A stretch of 56,493 nt of DNA from Oscillospiraceae bacterium (GCA_015067935.1 SVLL01000004.1:1-56493); one strand, 5' to 3'. Positions 14,457-23,821 are shown, counted from the stretch's first letter. The notes: generated by a model not told the origin, from the letters alone. Translations and numbers: made by a program.

Positions 14457-15616
14457 AGGATCTCCTCCATAAAGCTCTTGCCCGGGGTATCCAGCGGAAC
14501 CTTCAGCATTTCGGCAACCGTTGCGGCAATGTCCGCAAAGCTCTCCCGGGTACCCAAATTCACATTCTTCACCTGCTTGCCCAAAACCAGCAGGGGCACA
14601 TACTCACGGGTATGGTCGGTGGTGGCTTCATAGCCGGGATCACAGCCGTGGTCAGCAGTAATCATTACCACATCCTCATCCCCCAGCTTTTCCAGCAGCT
14701 TGGGCAGCCAAGCGTCAAATTCGTTCAGGGCCTCGGCGTAGCCATCGATGTTCCGGCGGTGACCGTAGACCATATCGAAATCCACCAGATTTACAAAGCA
14801 CAGACCCTCAAAATCCTTGTCGGCGTAGTTAAGCGTATGCTCCATACCGTTGGCATTGGACTGGTTGTACACATGCTCAGTAGTGCCCCGACCGGCAAAG
14901 ATATCATAGATCTTGCCCACGCCGATGGACGCCTTACCTTCGCGTTTCAGAACATCCAGCAATGTATCCGCGGTGGGTTCCAAAGAAAAGTCGTGCCGGT
15001 TGGAGGTGCGCTTGAAAGCACCGGGGGTTCCCACAAAGGGGCGGGCAATGACCCGGCCCACACCGTGCTTGCCCTGCAGCAGCTTTCGCGCGATACGGCA
15101 GTATTCGTACAGCTGCTCAGGGGGCACAATGTCCTCGTGGGCAGCGATCTGGAACACAGAGTCGGCAGAGGTGTAGACGATCAGGTCACCGGTTTCCATA
15201 TGCTGCGCACCGTACTCCTCGATAACGGCAGTGCCGGACCAAGGGGCATTTGCCAGCACGCCCCGTCCGGTAGCTGCCTTAAAAGGCTCCAGAATCTCAT
15301 CCGGGAAGCCATCGGGATAAGTGGGCAGGGGGTGTTCGGACACAATGCCGCCGATTTCCCAGTGACCGATGGTGGTATCCTTGCCCATGGAGGCTTCCGT
15401 CAGACGGGCATAAGCACCGGTGGGGTTGTCCGTCTTGGGCAGGCAGGTCACACCGTCGATGTTGCCCAAGCCGGCAGCGAGCATATTGGGAATATGCAGT
15501 TTTGCAGAAGTGGCGCAGGATGCCAAGGTATTGACACCCACATCACCGAAGGACTCACTGTCGGGCATCGCACCGATACCGAAGGAATCCAAAACAATTA
15601 AAAATACTCTTTTCAT
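14453..15616 (-). CDS. deoB: Phosphopentomutase
   Basis: This 387-aa enzyme interconverts (deoxy)ribose 1- and 5-phosphate, linking nucleoside cleavage to sugar breakdown. The alkaline-phosphatase-like core is visible: RVFLIVLDSFGIGAMPDS at the N-terminus holds the first metal Asp, GKDTTIGHWE holds the phosphorylated Thr, and TADHGCDPG near the end holds further metal ligands. The ATG at 15616 follows a GAGGTG site by 6 bases, while a GTG 9 bases earlier overlaps that site. The gene overlaps cdd by 4 bases and follows deoD by 30 bases. Confidence 0.96.
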   Translation of the reverse strand: MKRVFLIVLDSFGIGAMPDSESFGDVGVNTLASCATSAKLHIPNMLAAGLGNIDGVTCLPKTDNPTGAYARLTEASMGKDTTIGHWEIGGIVSEHPLPTYPDGFPDEILEPFKAATGRGVLANAPWSGTAVIEEYGAQHMETGDLIVYTSADSVFQIAAHEDIVPPEQLYEYCRIARKLLQGKHGVGRVIARPFVGTPGAFKRTSNRHDFSLEPTADTLLDVLKREGKASIGVGKIYDIFAGRGTTEHVYNQSNANGMEHTLNYADKDFEGLCFVNLVDFDMVYGHRRNIDGYAEALNEFDAWLPKLLEKLGDEDVVMITADHGCDPGYEATTDHTREYVPLLVLGKQVKNVNLGTRESFADIAATVAEMLKVPLDTPGKSFMEEIL

Positions 15617-15646
15617 AAGGGTCACCTCGTAAGGGGATGGCTTCTT

Positions 15647-16393
15647 TTACTTATTCTCCATTGCCACGGCGGTGTCCAGAGCCACCTTCATCATCGTGGT
15701 AAAGGCGTTCTGACGCTCGTCAGAAGTGGTGATCTCGCCGGTGATGATATGGTCGGAAATGGTGCAGATGCACAGAGCGCGCTTGCCGTAGCGGGCAGCG
15801 TTCATATACAGTGCGGCAGCCTCCATCTCCAGAGCCATAACGCCCATCTTTTTCTGATTGTACAGGGTATCCAGGCCGGCAGGAACTTCTGCGTGGTCGC
15901 CATAGAACACATCGGAGGAATTCACATTGCCCACATGGTACACTGCCCCGTTTTCCTTTGCAGCTTCCACAGCAGCACTGAGCAACGCAAAGTCAGCAAT
16001 GGGGGCAAAAGTGCCGGGGAAATGGAACTGGTGGGCAAAGTTGGAGTCGGTGCAGGCACCCTGCGCAATAACCAGATCATACAGATGAATGTGCTCCTGA
16101 ATGGAACCGGCAGAGCCCACGCGGATGATGTTCTCCACACCGTAGCCGTTGTACAGCTCATGGGAGTAGATGCCGATAGCGGGCATGCCCATACCGGAGG
16201 CCATAACGGAAACCTTTACGCCCTTATAGGTGCCGGTGTAGCCGTGAACGCCACGGACATTGTTCACCAGAACGGGGTTCTCCAAAAAGTTTTCAGCGAT
16301 AAACTTGCTGCGCAGGGGGTCGCCGGGCATCAGAACGGTCTTGCCGAAATCGCCGGGTGCGGCAGCAATATGGGGGGTAGGTGTAGTTAACAT
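15647..16393 (-). CDS. deoD: Purine nucleoside phosphorylase, DeoD type
   Basis: This 248-aa protein splits purine (deoxy)nucleosides with phosphate to free base and pentose 1-phosphate. Phosphate and nucleoside-binding stretches are seen as VLMPGDPLR, RVGSAGSI and LEMEAAALYMNA, with SDHIITGE near the end. The ATG at 16393 has an AAGGAG site 9 bases away; a longer frame to 16438 lacks one and runs into the palindromic repeat, so it is rejected. It feeds pentose 1-phosphate to DeoB and then DeoC. A palindromic repeat unit separates it from deoC. Confidence 0.96.
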   Translation of the reverse strand: MLTTPTPHIAAAPGDFGKTVLMPGDPLRSKFIAENFLENPVLVNNVRGVHGYTGTYKGVKVSVMASGMGMPAIGIYSHELYNGYGVENIIRVGSAGSIQEHIHLYDLVIAQGACTDSNFAHQFHFPGTFAPIADFALLSAAVEAAKENGAVYHVGNVNSSDVFYGDHAEVPAGLDTLYNQKKMGVMALEMEAAALYMNAARYGKRALCICTISDHIITGEITTSDERQNAFTTMMKVALDTAVAMENK

Positions 16394-16445
16394 AACATTA
16401 TTCTCCTTTTCATTTGGTAGCATTACTGCAGGGAGCACGGAGTGC

Positions 16446-16551
16446 GAGCCTCCCCTGTGTAAGGGGAGGTGGCACGGCGTAAGCCGTGACGGAGGGGGTT
16501 TTTACGATCCCCCGGATTTTTGCCAGCCCTCTTTACACAAAGGGGCCTTTA
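16446..16551. repeat. DUF559-associated palindromic unit (full, degenerate right arm)
   Basis: The left arm GCCTCCCCTGTGTAAGGGGAGG-TGG carries second stem CACGGC-GTAA-GCCGTG and then ACGGAGGGGG. The right arm ends CTCTTTACACAAAGGGGCC. The unit sits within the salvage operon between deoC and deoD and has no gene. The right-arm second stem is broken. Confidence 0.75.
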
Positions 16552-16578
16552 ACGCGTTCTCCCAATAACAATGGTTTC

Positions 16579-17247
16579 TTAGTAAGTGCCGTCGTTGGCA
16601 AGACCCTTGGCGATCTTGACGATGCGGCTGGTGCCCAGGCGGGATGCGCCCAGTTCGATGAATTTCTCAGCATCCTCCAAGCTGGAGATGCCGCCGGCGG
16701 CCTTGATCTTCACATGGGGAGCAACATACTTGGCAAACAGCTCCACATCCGCAAAGGTTGCACCTGCCTTGGAAAAACCGGTGGAGGTCTTGATGTAATC
16801 GGCGCTGGAGTCGGAAACGCACTTGCACAGAGCGATCTTCTCTTCGTCGGTGAGCAGGCAGGTCTCAATGATGACCTTCAAGAGCTTACCGTTGCAGGCT
16901 TCTTTGATGGCAGCGATTTCCTCGGTGATCTCGGCCCACTTGCCTTCCTTGGCCCAGCCGATGTTGATGACCATATCCACTTCATCCGCGCCGTTTGCAA
17001 CAGCATCAGCGGCCATAAAGCACTTGCTTGCTGTGGTGGCGTAGCCGTTAGGGAAGCCGATGACGGTGCAGATTGCCAGCTTTTCGCCCACATATTCCTT
17101 GGCCTGCTTCACAAAAGAGGCAGGAATGCAGACAGATGCGGTGGCGTACTTGATGCCGTCGTCACAGATTGCCTTGATTTCTTCCCAAGTGGAGGTCTGT
17201 GCCAGCAGGGTGTGGTCGCATTTTGCCAGAATTTCTTTCAGTTCCAT
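16579..17247 (-). CDS. deoC: Deoxyribose-phosphate aldolase
   Basis: This 222-aa class I aldolase cleaves 2-deoxyribose 5-phosphate to glyceraldehyde 3-phosphate and acetaldehyde. The Schiff-base lysine is in VKIKAAGG or, by family numbering, the DYIKTSTGF stretch that holds the reactive Lys; both conserved lysines are present, as is the [10 protein letters not shown] strand. It lies 15 bases after tdk, with an AAGGAG site in that short gap, so the two are co-transcribed. It completes the route from deoxynucleosides to central metabolism with DeoD and DeoB. Confidence 0.96.
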   Translation of the reverse strand: MELKEILAKCDHTLLAQTSTWEEIKAICDDGIKYATASVCIPASFVKQAKEYVGEKLAICTVIGFPNGYATTASKCFMAADAVANGADEVDMVINIGWAKEGKWAEITEEIAAIKEACNGKLLKVIIETCLLTDEEKIALCKCVSDSSADYIKTSTGFSKAGATFADVELFAKYVAPHVKIKAAGGISSLEDAEKFIELGASRLGTSRIVKIAKGLANDGTY

Positions 17248-17262
17248 AATGATTTCTCCTTT

Positions 17263-17868
17263 TTAATTTTGTCCGTGGAGTTTGATTTTCTTGTTATCAC
17301 GAATGCCGTTGACATAGCACCGGTGGCACATGGCGATGTAGCTGTCGTTGCCGCCCAGAACCACCTGCGCGCCCTCTGTGACGATGTGCCCTGCGCCGTC
17401 AATACGGGCATTGATGATTGCCTTGGCACCGCAATCGCACATGGTCTTGATTTCCTCGATCACATCCGCCAGCTCCATCAGCCGCATAGAACCGGGAAAC
17501 AGCTTGGTCTGGAAATCCGTCCTCAGACCGAAGCACAGCACCGGCACAGCGTGGACATTGACGATGTCACGCAGCTGCTCCACCTGCGCAGGGGTCATAA
17601 ACTGGCACTCATCCACGATGACCACATTGCAATTTCCTGCTCTGGTTTGGGTGAAGCGGTCAAAGATGTTCATATCCGGGGTCATCACCTCAACGGATGC
17701 CTGCAGGCCGATGCGGCTTCGCAGGATATCCGCCCCATCCCGGGTGTCCGCGCTGGGCTTGATGAGCCAGACGGACATATCGTTTTCCTCGTAATTGTAC
17801 TTGGTGATCAGGGCTTGGGCGGTCTTGCTGGAGCCCATTGCGCCGTATTTAAAATAAAGCTTCGCCAT
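17263..17868 (-). CDS. tdk: Thymidine kinase
   Basis: This 201-aa type II thymidine kinase phosphorylates thymidine with ATP. The P-loop reads GAMGSSKT (residues 9-16), the Walker B-like strand VVIVDECQF holds the catalytic region, and the zinc cysteines are CDCG and CHRC. It is the promoter-proximal gene of the minus-strand salvage operon tdk-deoC-deoD-deoB-cdd. The pairing of a kinase that saves thymidine with enzymes that degrade deoxynucleosides suggests general nucleoside use. Confidence 0.95.
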   Translation of the reverse strand: MAKLYFKYGAMGSSKTAQALITKYNYEENDMSVWLIKPSADTRDGADILRSRIGLQASVEVMTPDMNIFDRFTQTRAGNCNVVIVDECQFMTPAQVEQLRDIVNVHAVPVLCFGLRTDFQTKLFPGSMRLMELADVIEEIKTMCDCGAKAIINARIDGAGHIVTEGAQVVLGGNDSYIAMCHRCYVNGIRDNKKIKLHGQN

Positions 17869-17900
17869 TTTCTCTCTCCTTGTCCCCTTTGGGATTTTAT

Positions 17901-17929
17901 ATTATATCAAAAATATGCATACTTTGCAA
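17901..17929 (-). promoter_or_regulatory. Promoter of the nucleoside salvage operon
   Basis: TTGCAA (17929-17924) and TATAAT (17906-17901) with 17 bases between them lie 30 bases ahead of the tdk start. No DeoR/CytR-type palindrome is apparent around it. Confidence 0.75.
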
Positions 17930-18025
17930 TAAAATTTATGGGGATCTGCTATTTTTGCCAACTGAGCTATGTAGGCACCGGCCTCCGCACAGTTCTTATT
18001 TGGCAGGCAGCTATCGGCAATGCCG

Positions 18026-18493
18026 TCAATTTTTCTGTGCAAATGCCGCCTGCGCCAGCGCAATATAGTGCTGCGCACTGCTCCGATTGTCCGCAATCTG
18101 CGCCTCGGTCGCCTCCTTGACCACCTTGGCCGGGCTGCCCAGCAGAACAGAGCCGTCGGGAGCATCGGTCTTGCCCGTCACCAGCGCGCCGGCACCAACG
18201 ATGCAATTATTTCCGATCACCGCCCCATCCAGTACGATTGCGCCCATACCGATCAGCGTATTATCCCCGATGGTGCAGCCGTGGACGATTGCTCCGTGAC
18301 CGACGGTGCAGTTTTTGCCGATTTTCGTTTCTTCGTGGAGGATGCATTTTTCCTGAATATTGGTGCCGTCGCCCACGGTAATCGTGCCGCTGTCGCCACG
18401 CAAAACCGCACCGTACCAGATGCTCACCTTGTCGCCCAGCACCACATCTCCTGTGACGATGGCATCCGGTGCCATATATACCGTTTTCTCCAT
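18026..18493 (-). CDS. Gamma-carbonic anhydrase-like hexapeptide protein
   Basis: This 155-aa left-handed beta-helix protein shows repeated hexapeptides (GDVVLG, GTITVG, GCTIGD, GAVIGN). Three zinc-ligand histidines of the gamma-carbonic anhydrase family are present in ILHEE and VGHGAIVHG. Members (YrdA/PaaY-like) are trimeric metal proteins; many have no proven carbonic anhydrase activity, so the reaction is uncertain. It has its own promoter just upstream and stands apart from the M14 peptidase gene by about 120 bases. Confidence 0.9.
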   Translation of the reverse strand: MEKTVYMAPDAIVTGDVVLGDKVSIWYGAVLRGDSGTITVGDGTNIQEKCILHEETKIGKNCTVGHGAIVHGCTIGDNTLIGMGAIVLDGAVIGNNCIVGAGALVTGKTDAPDGSVLLGSPAKVVKEATEAQIADNRSSAQHYIALAQAAFAQKN

Positions 18494-18519
18494 TTTTCCG
18501 CTCCTTGTGTTTTTCTTTT

Positions 18520-18548
18520 ATTATAATAAAAATCCCCCTTTCTTGCAA
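18520..18548 (-). promoter_or_regulatory. Promoter of the gamma-carbonic anhydrase-like gene
   Basis: TTGCAA (18548-18543) and TATAAT (18525-18520) are 17 bases apart. The -35 region is part of a small stem CCCTT/AAGGG, which might also end transcription from the M14 gene. Confidence 0.7.
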
Positions 18549-18576
18549 GGGTTTTTCCTATATTCCGCACACGATT

Positions 18577-18608
18577 ATGCAGGGTGGGGGCACGCCCCTA
18601 CCCTGCAT
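18577..18608. repeat. GC-rich hairpin
   Basis: ATGCAGGGT-GGGGG pairs with CCCCT-ACCCTGCAT around a CACG loop. It lies between two minus-strand genes and has the same flavour as the GTAGGGCGGGG-type repeats. It has no T-run. Confidence 0.6.
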
Positions 18609-18614
18609 TGCCAT

Positions 18615-19532
18615 TTAACCCATCGCGGCGGTCACAAGGATTCCCAGATTGTCCCGGTAGATTTCATCGAATTGGGAAATGGGCAGCGGATTTTCCCCTG
18701 CGCCCACCTCGATGGTATACCCAGGGCGACGGAAAACCTTAATAAACCAATCCTTATACCCGGCAAATGCCGACAAAAATGGCGTTTCCGCCAGTTCATA
18801 GCCGCTTATTTCGGCAAACCGCTCCCCCAACTGACGGGCACCGGGGATGTCGTAATCCTGAAACTGCCAGTAGATCACCTTTCCTTGGGTATGATAAGCC
18901 AGCACCAGAGCCGGGTCAACCGCTTGGGTGTAATCCGCCAACGCACGGGTTTCGTACTGATCCAGCGGCGCGCGACCCACAAAATCCCGGGGCGCAGGAC
19001 GGGTAAAGCCTTGGGCAAATTTGTTTTCCCGGGCCTGCAGCCACCCTGCCGGATAGTTCAGATTCAGATCCACCCCCAGCAGATTTGCCTTCCAGCCGTT
19101 GGGGAACGGGATGGCCGGAAATTCCGACGAAATGGCCTGTGCCTGCACATATTGGGGGTCCCCCTGGGCGATCTCCCCTGTGACCAGAGCTACTCCATCC
19201 GGGTCCACCATAGGCACGGTATAGATGGTTGTCGTCTCCTGCAAGCTGCGGGCATCCACACCGCCGATCTGGCCGCCTGACTCGATGGCAGCGGCAAAAT
19301 CTTCCACGAATTTCAATATTACCGGGGTTGTGATCCACTCGTTTGCGTGGTGGGCGGCAGAATACAGCACCTTTCGCGGTCCGTTGCCGATTACCAGAGT
19401 GCGGACAGGACGGCCAAAGGCGGAATAGGTCAGGGTTTCACTGCGGCACGAGGGATACCGAACGGTCAGGGCGTTGATGGTTTTGGTGCATAACAAGGGC
19501 GTCATTGGGACAGTTGTGTCAACGATTGGCAT
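18615..19532 (-). CDS. M14-family zinc carboxypeptidase (DL-peptidase-like)
   Basis: This 305-aa metallopeptidase has the M14 zinc motif HxxE in HHANEW (His62, Glu65), the third ligand His in LAYHTQG, the substrate-binding LNLNYPAGW segment and the catalytic Glu in TIEVGAGENPLP. Relatives in Firmicutes cleave gamma-D-glutamyl-diaminopimelate links in cell wall peptides (MpaA/ENP-like). There is no signal peptide or LysM domain, so it likely works inside the cell on recycled muropeptides. A GAGGTG site lies ahead of its ATG. It is divergent from the GH2 gene. Confidence 0.88.
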   Translation of the reverse strand: MPIVDTTVPMTPLLCTKTINALTVRYPSCRSETLTYSAFGRPVRTLVIGNGPRKVLYSAAHHANEWITTPVILKFVEDFAAAIESGGQIGGVDARSLQETTTIYTVPMVDPDGVALVTGEIAQGDPQYVQAQAISSEFPAIPFPNGWKANLLGVDLNLNYPAGWLQARENKFAQGFTRPAPRDFVGRAPLDQYETRALADYTQAVDPALVLAYHTQGKVIYWQFQDYDIPGARQLGERFAEISGYELAETPFLSAFAGYKDWFIKVFRRPGYTIEVGAGENPLPISQFDEIYRDNLGILVTAAMG

Positions 19533-19572
19533 AAAATCACCTCAGACACTATTTTATGCATTCTCTTGCCGC

Positions 19573-19601
19573 TTGTTTCCGGGGCCGGTTTGTGGTATAC
19601 T
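19573..19601 (+). promoter_or_regulatory. Promoter of the GH2 gene
   Basis: TTGTTT (19573-19578) and TATACT (19596-19601) are separated by 17 bases, about 60 bases ahead of the GH2 ATG. Confidence 0.6.
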
Positions 19602-19663
19602 GTTACAAAGGCTTCCCCTTGAGGAGAAGGCTTGTCTGTAACTTTTCAGGGAGGTCGCAAACT

Positions 19664-21331
19664 ATGCCCGTACAACTTACTACAATCCAAGGAGAACAGC
19701 TGCTGCAATCCGGCGAAAAACCGTGGCAGGTCTACCCCCGGCCCCAACTGCAGCGTGATAGTTATGTAAACCTAAACGGCACTTGGCAGCTAACTGCCGA
19801 GGGAGAAACCTATGAGATTCAGGTGCCCTTCTGCCCGGAAAGTCTTCTTTCCGGGGTGCAAAAGCACTTTTCCGAGGGTACAACACTGGAATATCGCAGG
19901 AAATTCCTTTTGCCCGAGGGTTTTAACAAGGGGCGCGTGTTGCTGCATATTGGCGCAGCCGATCAAAAAGCAAAGATTTATGTAAACCAAGTCCTTCTGG
20001 GAACGCATATCGGCGGTTACGATGCCTTCACCGTGGACATCACCCCGGCACTGCAGGAGGAAAACGAGCTGGTGATTCTCTGCACCGACGATCTGCGGGA
20101 TCAAAGCCAGCCATACGGCAAGCAGGTGCTGCCCAAAAAACGGGGCGGAATGTGGTACACCCCCGTATCCGGCATCTGGCAAACTGTGTGGCTGGAAAGC
20201 GTACCGGAAAGCTACATTGAAAGCCTGCGCATCGACAACCGGGGCTACACCGTGGAAATCACCGTCACCCCGGCACTCACCGGCATCGTCACTGTTCCCG
20301 GATTGGGCGTATTTCCCCTGAAGGACGGCAAAACCCTGATTGAAACGGACAAACCTCATCTTTGGAGTCCGGAAGATCCCTACCTCTACTATTTCACCGT
20401 TGAAACAGCGCAGGACAGAATCCGCTCATATTTTGCCATCCGCAGTCTGGAAATTATAGATAACCGGCTGTGCCTGAACGGCAAGCCCTATTTCTTCCAC
20501 GGACTGCTGGATCAGGGCTACTGGCCGGACGGGCTGTTCACGCCCGCCACTCCTGAGTGCTATGCCGATGACATTCTGGCTATGAAGCAGCTGGGCTTCA
20601 ATATGCTGCGCAAGCACATCAAAATCGAGCCGGAGGAATTTTATTACCAGTGTGACCGGCTGGGTATGGTGGTTTTTCAGGATATGGTGAACAACGCCGA
20701 TTACGCCTTCTTCCGGGATACCGCCCTGCCCACCATCGGTCTGCAACGGCTGCCGGACAAACGGTTGCACAGGGACAGAAAAACCCGCCGGGAATTTCTG
20801 CGGCAGGCAGAATCTGCCGTCCGTCAGCTGCAGAATCATCCCTGCATCTGCTACTGGACCATTTTCAACGAGGCTTGGGGGCAGTTTGACAGCGACCGGG
20901 TATATGAGATTTTCAAAAAGCTGGACGACACCCGTTTCATCGACAGCACCTCCGGCTGGTTTCGCCGGAAAAAGACCGATGTGGACAGCCGCCATGTGTA
21001 TTTTAAACCCATCCGGCTGAAGGAAACGGACAAGCCGCTGGTTTTGTCGGAATTCGGCGGCTACAGCTATAAGCCCGAGGGGCATGTGTTCAATACAGAA
21101 AGCACCTACGGCTACGGAAAATACAGCAATCAGGAGGACTTTGCTGCAGCGGTGGTCAAGCTCTACGAAGAGCAGGTGATCCCAGCCAAGGAAAAGGGAC
21201 TTTGCGCCGCAGTCTATACACAGGTTTCCGACATTGAGGACGAAACCAACGGCATCCTCACCTATGACCGTAAGGTTTGCAAGCTGAAAGCGGAGCTGAT
21301 GCTCCCCATTGCAGAAAAACTCACAAAATAA
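19664..21331 (+). CDS. Glycoside hydrolase family 2 protein
   Basis: This 555-aa protein has the GH2 layout: N-terminal sugar-binding jelly roll (residues about 20-170, GGMWYTPVSGIWQTVWLE), a short immunoglobulin-like domain, and a TIM barrel. The acid/base Glu lies in WTIFNEAWG and the nucleophile Glu in VLSEFGGYS. FHGLLDQGYWPDG and LGFNMLRKHIKIEP mark the barrel start. It lacks a signal peptide and is shorter than classic beta-galactosidases, without their C-terminal domains. The ATG at 19664 follows GGGAGG by 9 bases; the frame is open 108 bases further upstream but that includes the promoter. It could be a beta-galactosidase, glucuronidase or mannosidase. Confidence 0.9.
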   Translation: MPVQLTTIQGEQLLQSGEKPWQVYPRPQLQRDSYVNLNGTWQLTAEGETYEIQVPFCPESLLSGVQKHFSEGTTLEYRRKFLLPEGFNKGRVLLHIGAADQKAKIYVNQVLLGTHIGGYDAFTVDITPALQEENELVILCTDDLRDQSQPYGKQVLPKKRGGMWYTPVSGIWQTVWLESVPESYIESLRIDNRGYTVEITVTPALTGIVTVPGLGVFPLKDGKTLIETDKPHLWSPEDPYLYYFTVETAQDRIRSYFAIRSLEIIDNRLCLNGKPYFFHGLLDQGYWPDGLFTPATPECYADDILAMKQLGFNMLRKHIKIEPEEFYYQCDRLGMVVFQDMVNNADYAFFRDTALPTIGLQRLPDKRLHRDRKTRREFLRQAESAVRQLQNHPCICYWTIFNEAWGQFDSDRVYEIFKKLDDTRFIDSTSGWFRRKKTDVDSRHVYFKPIRLKETDKPLVLSEFGGYSYKPEGHVFNTESTYGYGKYSNQEDFAAAVVKLYEEQVIPAKEKGLCAAVYTQVSDIEDETNGILTYDRKVCKLKAELMLPIAEKLTK

Positions 21332-21390
21332 CCCCTGCCCTATCAAGACGAAATGTAACAACTATGCTGCAATAACCGCAATGCTCCTGT

Positions 21391-21512
21391 GTCGGCGGGA
21401 GCAAGCCCCCGCCCTACGAAATGTTCGATTGTGCGTGTAGGGACTGGCCCCCGGACAGTCCGTCCGCAAAGCGGCATAGAAAAGAACCGTCGGGGACGCC
21501 GGTCCCTGCATA
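21391..21512. repeat. GTAGGGCGGGG/GTCGGGGAC composite repeat
   Basis: This gap holds GTCGGCGGGAGCAAGCCCCC-GCCCTACGA, matching in reverse the element at 46418-46537, then TGTAGGGACTGGCCCCCGGA and CGTCGGGGACGCCGGTCCCTGCAT, whose ends are inverted. The latter pieces recur at 26138-26158 and 52855-52880. No gene is seen. Confidence 0.7.
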
Positions 21513-21570
21513 GACAAAATCATCACAAAATAGCAACCCCCTGCAAGGCTTGCCTTGCAGGGGATAGTTC

Positions 21571-22953
21571 TTACTTCTTCAAAAATGCGTCGATGGCGGC
21601 TGCACCCTTCTTGCCGGCACCCATTGCCAGAATAACGGTAGCTGCACCGGTAACGGCATCGCCGCCGGCGAACACGCCCTCACGGGTGGTCATCTCGTTC
21701 TCGTCCACGATCAGGCAGCCCTTGCGGTTAGTGTCCAGACCGGGGGTGGTGGAGCGGATCAGGGGGTTGGGACTGGTGCCCAAGCTCATAATGACCGTAT
21801 CCACATCCAGAATGAACTCGCTGCCCTCGATTTCGATGGGACGGCGACGACCGGAAGCATCCGGCTCACCCAACTCCATACGGATACACTTCATACCGCA
21901 AACGCGGCCATCTGCATCGCCGATGATCTCGATGGGGTTGCACAGAGTCTTGAACTCGATGCCCTCTTCCTTAGCGTGGTGCTGCTCCTCCAGACGGGCA
22001 GGCATCTCAGCCTCACCGCGACGGTAGACAACATACACATTCTCTGCGCCCAGACGCATTGCGCAGCGGGCGGCATCCATTGCCACATTACCGCCGCCGA
22101 CCACAGCCACATTCTTGGACTTGATGATGGGGGTATCGTAGTTTTCGTCGTAAGCCTTCATCAGGTTGGTACGGGTCAGGTACTCATTGGCGGACATAAC
22201 GCCCTTCAGACTCTCACCGGGGATATTCATAAACATAGGCAGACCTGCGCCGGAACCCACAAACACAGCCTTAAAGCCCATATCGAACAGCTCGTCGATG
22301 GTCAGTACCCGGCCAATGACCATATTGGTCATCACCTTCACGCCCTGAGCCTCCAGCTTGGTGATCTCGTTGGCAACGATTGCCTTGGGCAGACGGAATT
22401 CGGGGATACCGTAAACCAGCACGCCGCCGGCGGTATGTAAGGCCTCGAACATAGTGACCTCATAGCCCAGCTTGGCCAGATCGCTTGCGGCGGTCATACC
22501 GGCAGGGCCGGAACCGACCACAGCAACCTGAATGCCGTTGGATGCCACCTTTTCAGGCATTGCATTCACATTTTCCCGATACCAGTCGGCAACGAAACGC
22601 TCCAGACGGCCGATGGCAACAGGCTCACCCTTGATGCCGCGGACACAGCGCGCCTCGCACTGGGTCTCCTGAGGGCAGACACGACCGGACAGAGCAGGCA
22701 GTGCGTTGGTGGAGGTGATGATCTCATAAGCGGCCTTGAAGTCGCCCTCTTCCACCTTGGCGATAAACTCGGGGATGCGCACATTCACGGGGCAGCCCTC
22801 CACGCACTTGGGGTTCTTGCACTTCAGGCAGCGACCTGCCTCGGCAATGGCCATTTCCGCGGTGTAGCCCAGCGTAACTTCCTTGAAATTCCGGGCGCGG
22901 ACCTTCGGATCCTGCTCGGGCATGGGGGTCTTGGTCAAAGTCATATTTGCCAT
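21571..22953 (-). CDS. nfnB: NfnB-like NADPH-binding subunit (glutamate synthase small-chain fold)
   Basis: This 460-aa flavoprotein has an N-terminal domain for two 4Fe-4S clusters (CLKCKNPKCVEGCP and RVCPQETQCEARC), an FAD site GSGPAGMTAA, and an NADPH site VVGGGNVAMDAARC. It is the fold of glutamate synthase small subunit. No large GltS subunit is nearby; instead it sits 13 bases after an NfnA-like gene. That pair defines NfnAB (NADH-dependent reduced ferredoxin:NADP oxidoreductase), a bifurcating transhydrogenase of anaerobes, also annotated SudAB. It is the second gene of the operon. Confidence 0.85.
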   Translation of the reverse strand: MANMTLTKTPMPEQDPKVRARNFKEVTLGYTAEMAIAEAGRCLKCKNPKCVEGCPVNVRIPEFIAKVEEGDFKAAYEIITSTNALPALSGRVCPQETQCEARCVRGIKGEPVAIGRLERFVADWYRENVNAMPEKVASNGIQVAVVGSGPAGMTAASDLAKLGYEVTMFEALHTAGGVLVYGIPEFRLPKAIVANEITKLEAQGVKVMTNMVIGRVLTIDELFDMGFKAVFVGSGAGLPMFMNIPGESLKGVMSANEYLTRTNLMKAYDENYDTPIIKSKNVAVVGGGNVAMDAARCAMRLGAENVYVVYRRGEAEMPARLEEQHHAKEEGIEFKTLCNPIEIIGDADGRVCGMKCIRMELGEPDASGRRRPIEIEGSEFILDVDTVIMSLGTSPNPLIRSTTPGLDTNRKGCLIVDENEMTTREGVFAGGDAVTGAATVILAMGAGKKGAAAIDAFLKK

Positions 22954-22966
22954 TTTCGTGCCCTCC

Positions 22967-23821
22967 TTACTTAATCAGCTTCTTGCCCATATTTTCAATA
23001 CGGCAAGTGTGCTTCTCGGTGACCTCAGCCTCACGGCCGCGGTACAGGCTGTTGCGGCTCATCAGCTCGGCAAAGTCAACCTTGTGACCGTCAAACTCGG
23101 GACCGTCCACGCAGGCGAACTTGGTCTCACCGCCAACAGTGACGCGGCAGCCGCCGCACATACCGGTGCCGTCCACCATAATGGGGTTCAGGGACACGGA
23201 GGTGTGGACGCCGAAGGGCTCGGTGGTCTTGCAGACGAACTTCATCATGGGCACGGGACCGATGGCCAGCACCTCGTCAAACTGTTCGCCCTTTTCCAGC
23301 AGCTCCTGCAGAGGCTGGGTGACCAGACCGTGACGGCCGTAAGAACCGTCGTCGGTCATCATAATCAGATTGTCGGCAACGGCCTTGAACTCGTCCTCCA
23401 GAATGACGATGTCCTTGCTGCGGAAGCCGATGATAACGGTGACTTCTGCGCCGGCCTCCTTAAAAGCAGCAGCAGAGGGCAGAGCGATGGCGCAGCCAAC
23501 GCCGCCGCCAACCACGCAAACCTTCTTCTTGCCCTCCACGGGGGTAGGCTTGCCCAGAGGACCTACGAAGTCCCGGATGTAATCGCCTTCATTCAGGCTG
23601 CCCAGAGCCTTGGTGGCAAAGCCGACCTTCTGGAAGATGATGGTCACAGTGCCCTTCTCCCGGTCATAGCCGGCGATGGTCAGGGGCACGCGCTCGCCCT
23701 GCTCATCGATACGGAAGATGATGAACTGGCCGGCCTTGGCCTTCTTGGCGATGAAAGGAGCCTGAATGTCCATCAGCGTGACGGCGGAATTCAGTTCCTT
23801 TTTACGAACGATTTGAAACAT
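22967..23821 (-). CDS. nfnA: NfnA-like FAD/[2Fe-2S] NAD-binding subunit
   Basis: This 284-aa protein resembles dihydroorotate dehydrogenase electron-transfer subunits. It has the FAD motif RVPLTIAGYD, a nucleotide-binding VVGGGVGCAI, and a C-terminal 2Fe-2S site GMCGGCRVTVGG followed by a third Cys in KFACVDGPEFDGH. The ATG at 23821 has an AAGGA site; an upstream in-frame ATG lies inside the promoter -10 region. With the next gene it should move electrons between NADH, ferredoxin and NADPH in the cytoplasm. Being first in an operon with a consensus promoter fits a housekeeping redox role. Confidence 0.85.
   Translation of the reverse strand: MFQIVRKKELNSAVTLMDIQAPFIAKKAKAGQFIIFRIDEQGERVPLTIAGYDREKGTVTIIFQKVGFATKALGSLNEGDYIRDFVGPLGKPTPVEGKKKVCVVGGGVGCAIALPSAAAFKEAGAEVTVIIGFRSKDIVILEDEFKAVADNLIMMTDDGSYGRHGLVTQPLQELLEKGEQFDEVLAIGPVPMMKFVCKTTEPFGVHTSVSLNPIMVDGTGMCGGCRVTVGGETKFACVDGPEFDGHKVDFAELMSRNSLYRGREAEVTEKHTCRIENMGKKLIK

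Noticed and set aside
21571..22953. Glutamate synthase small subunit (GltD)
   Set aside because: The fold is the same, but no large subunit is present and the adjacent FAD/2Fe-2S gene makes NfnAB the better explanation.
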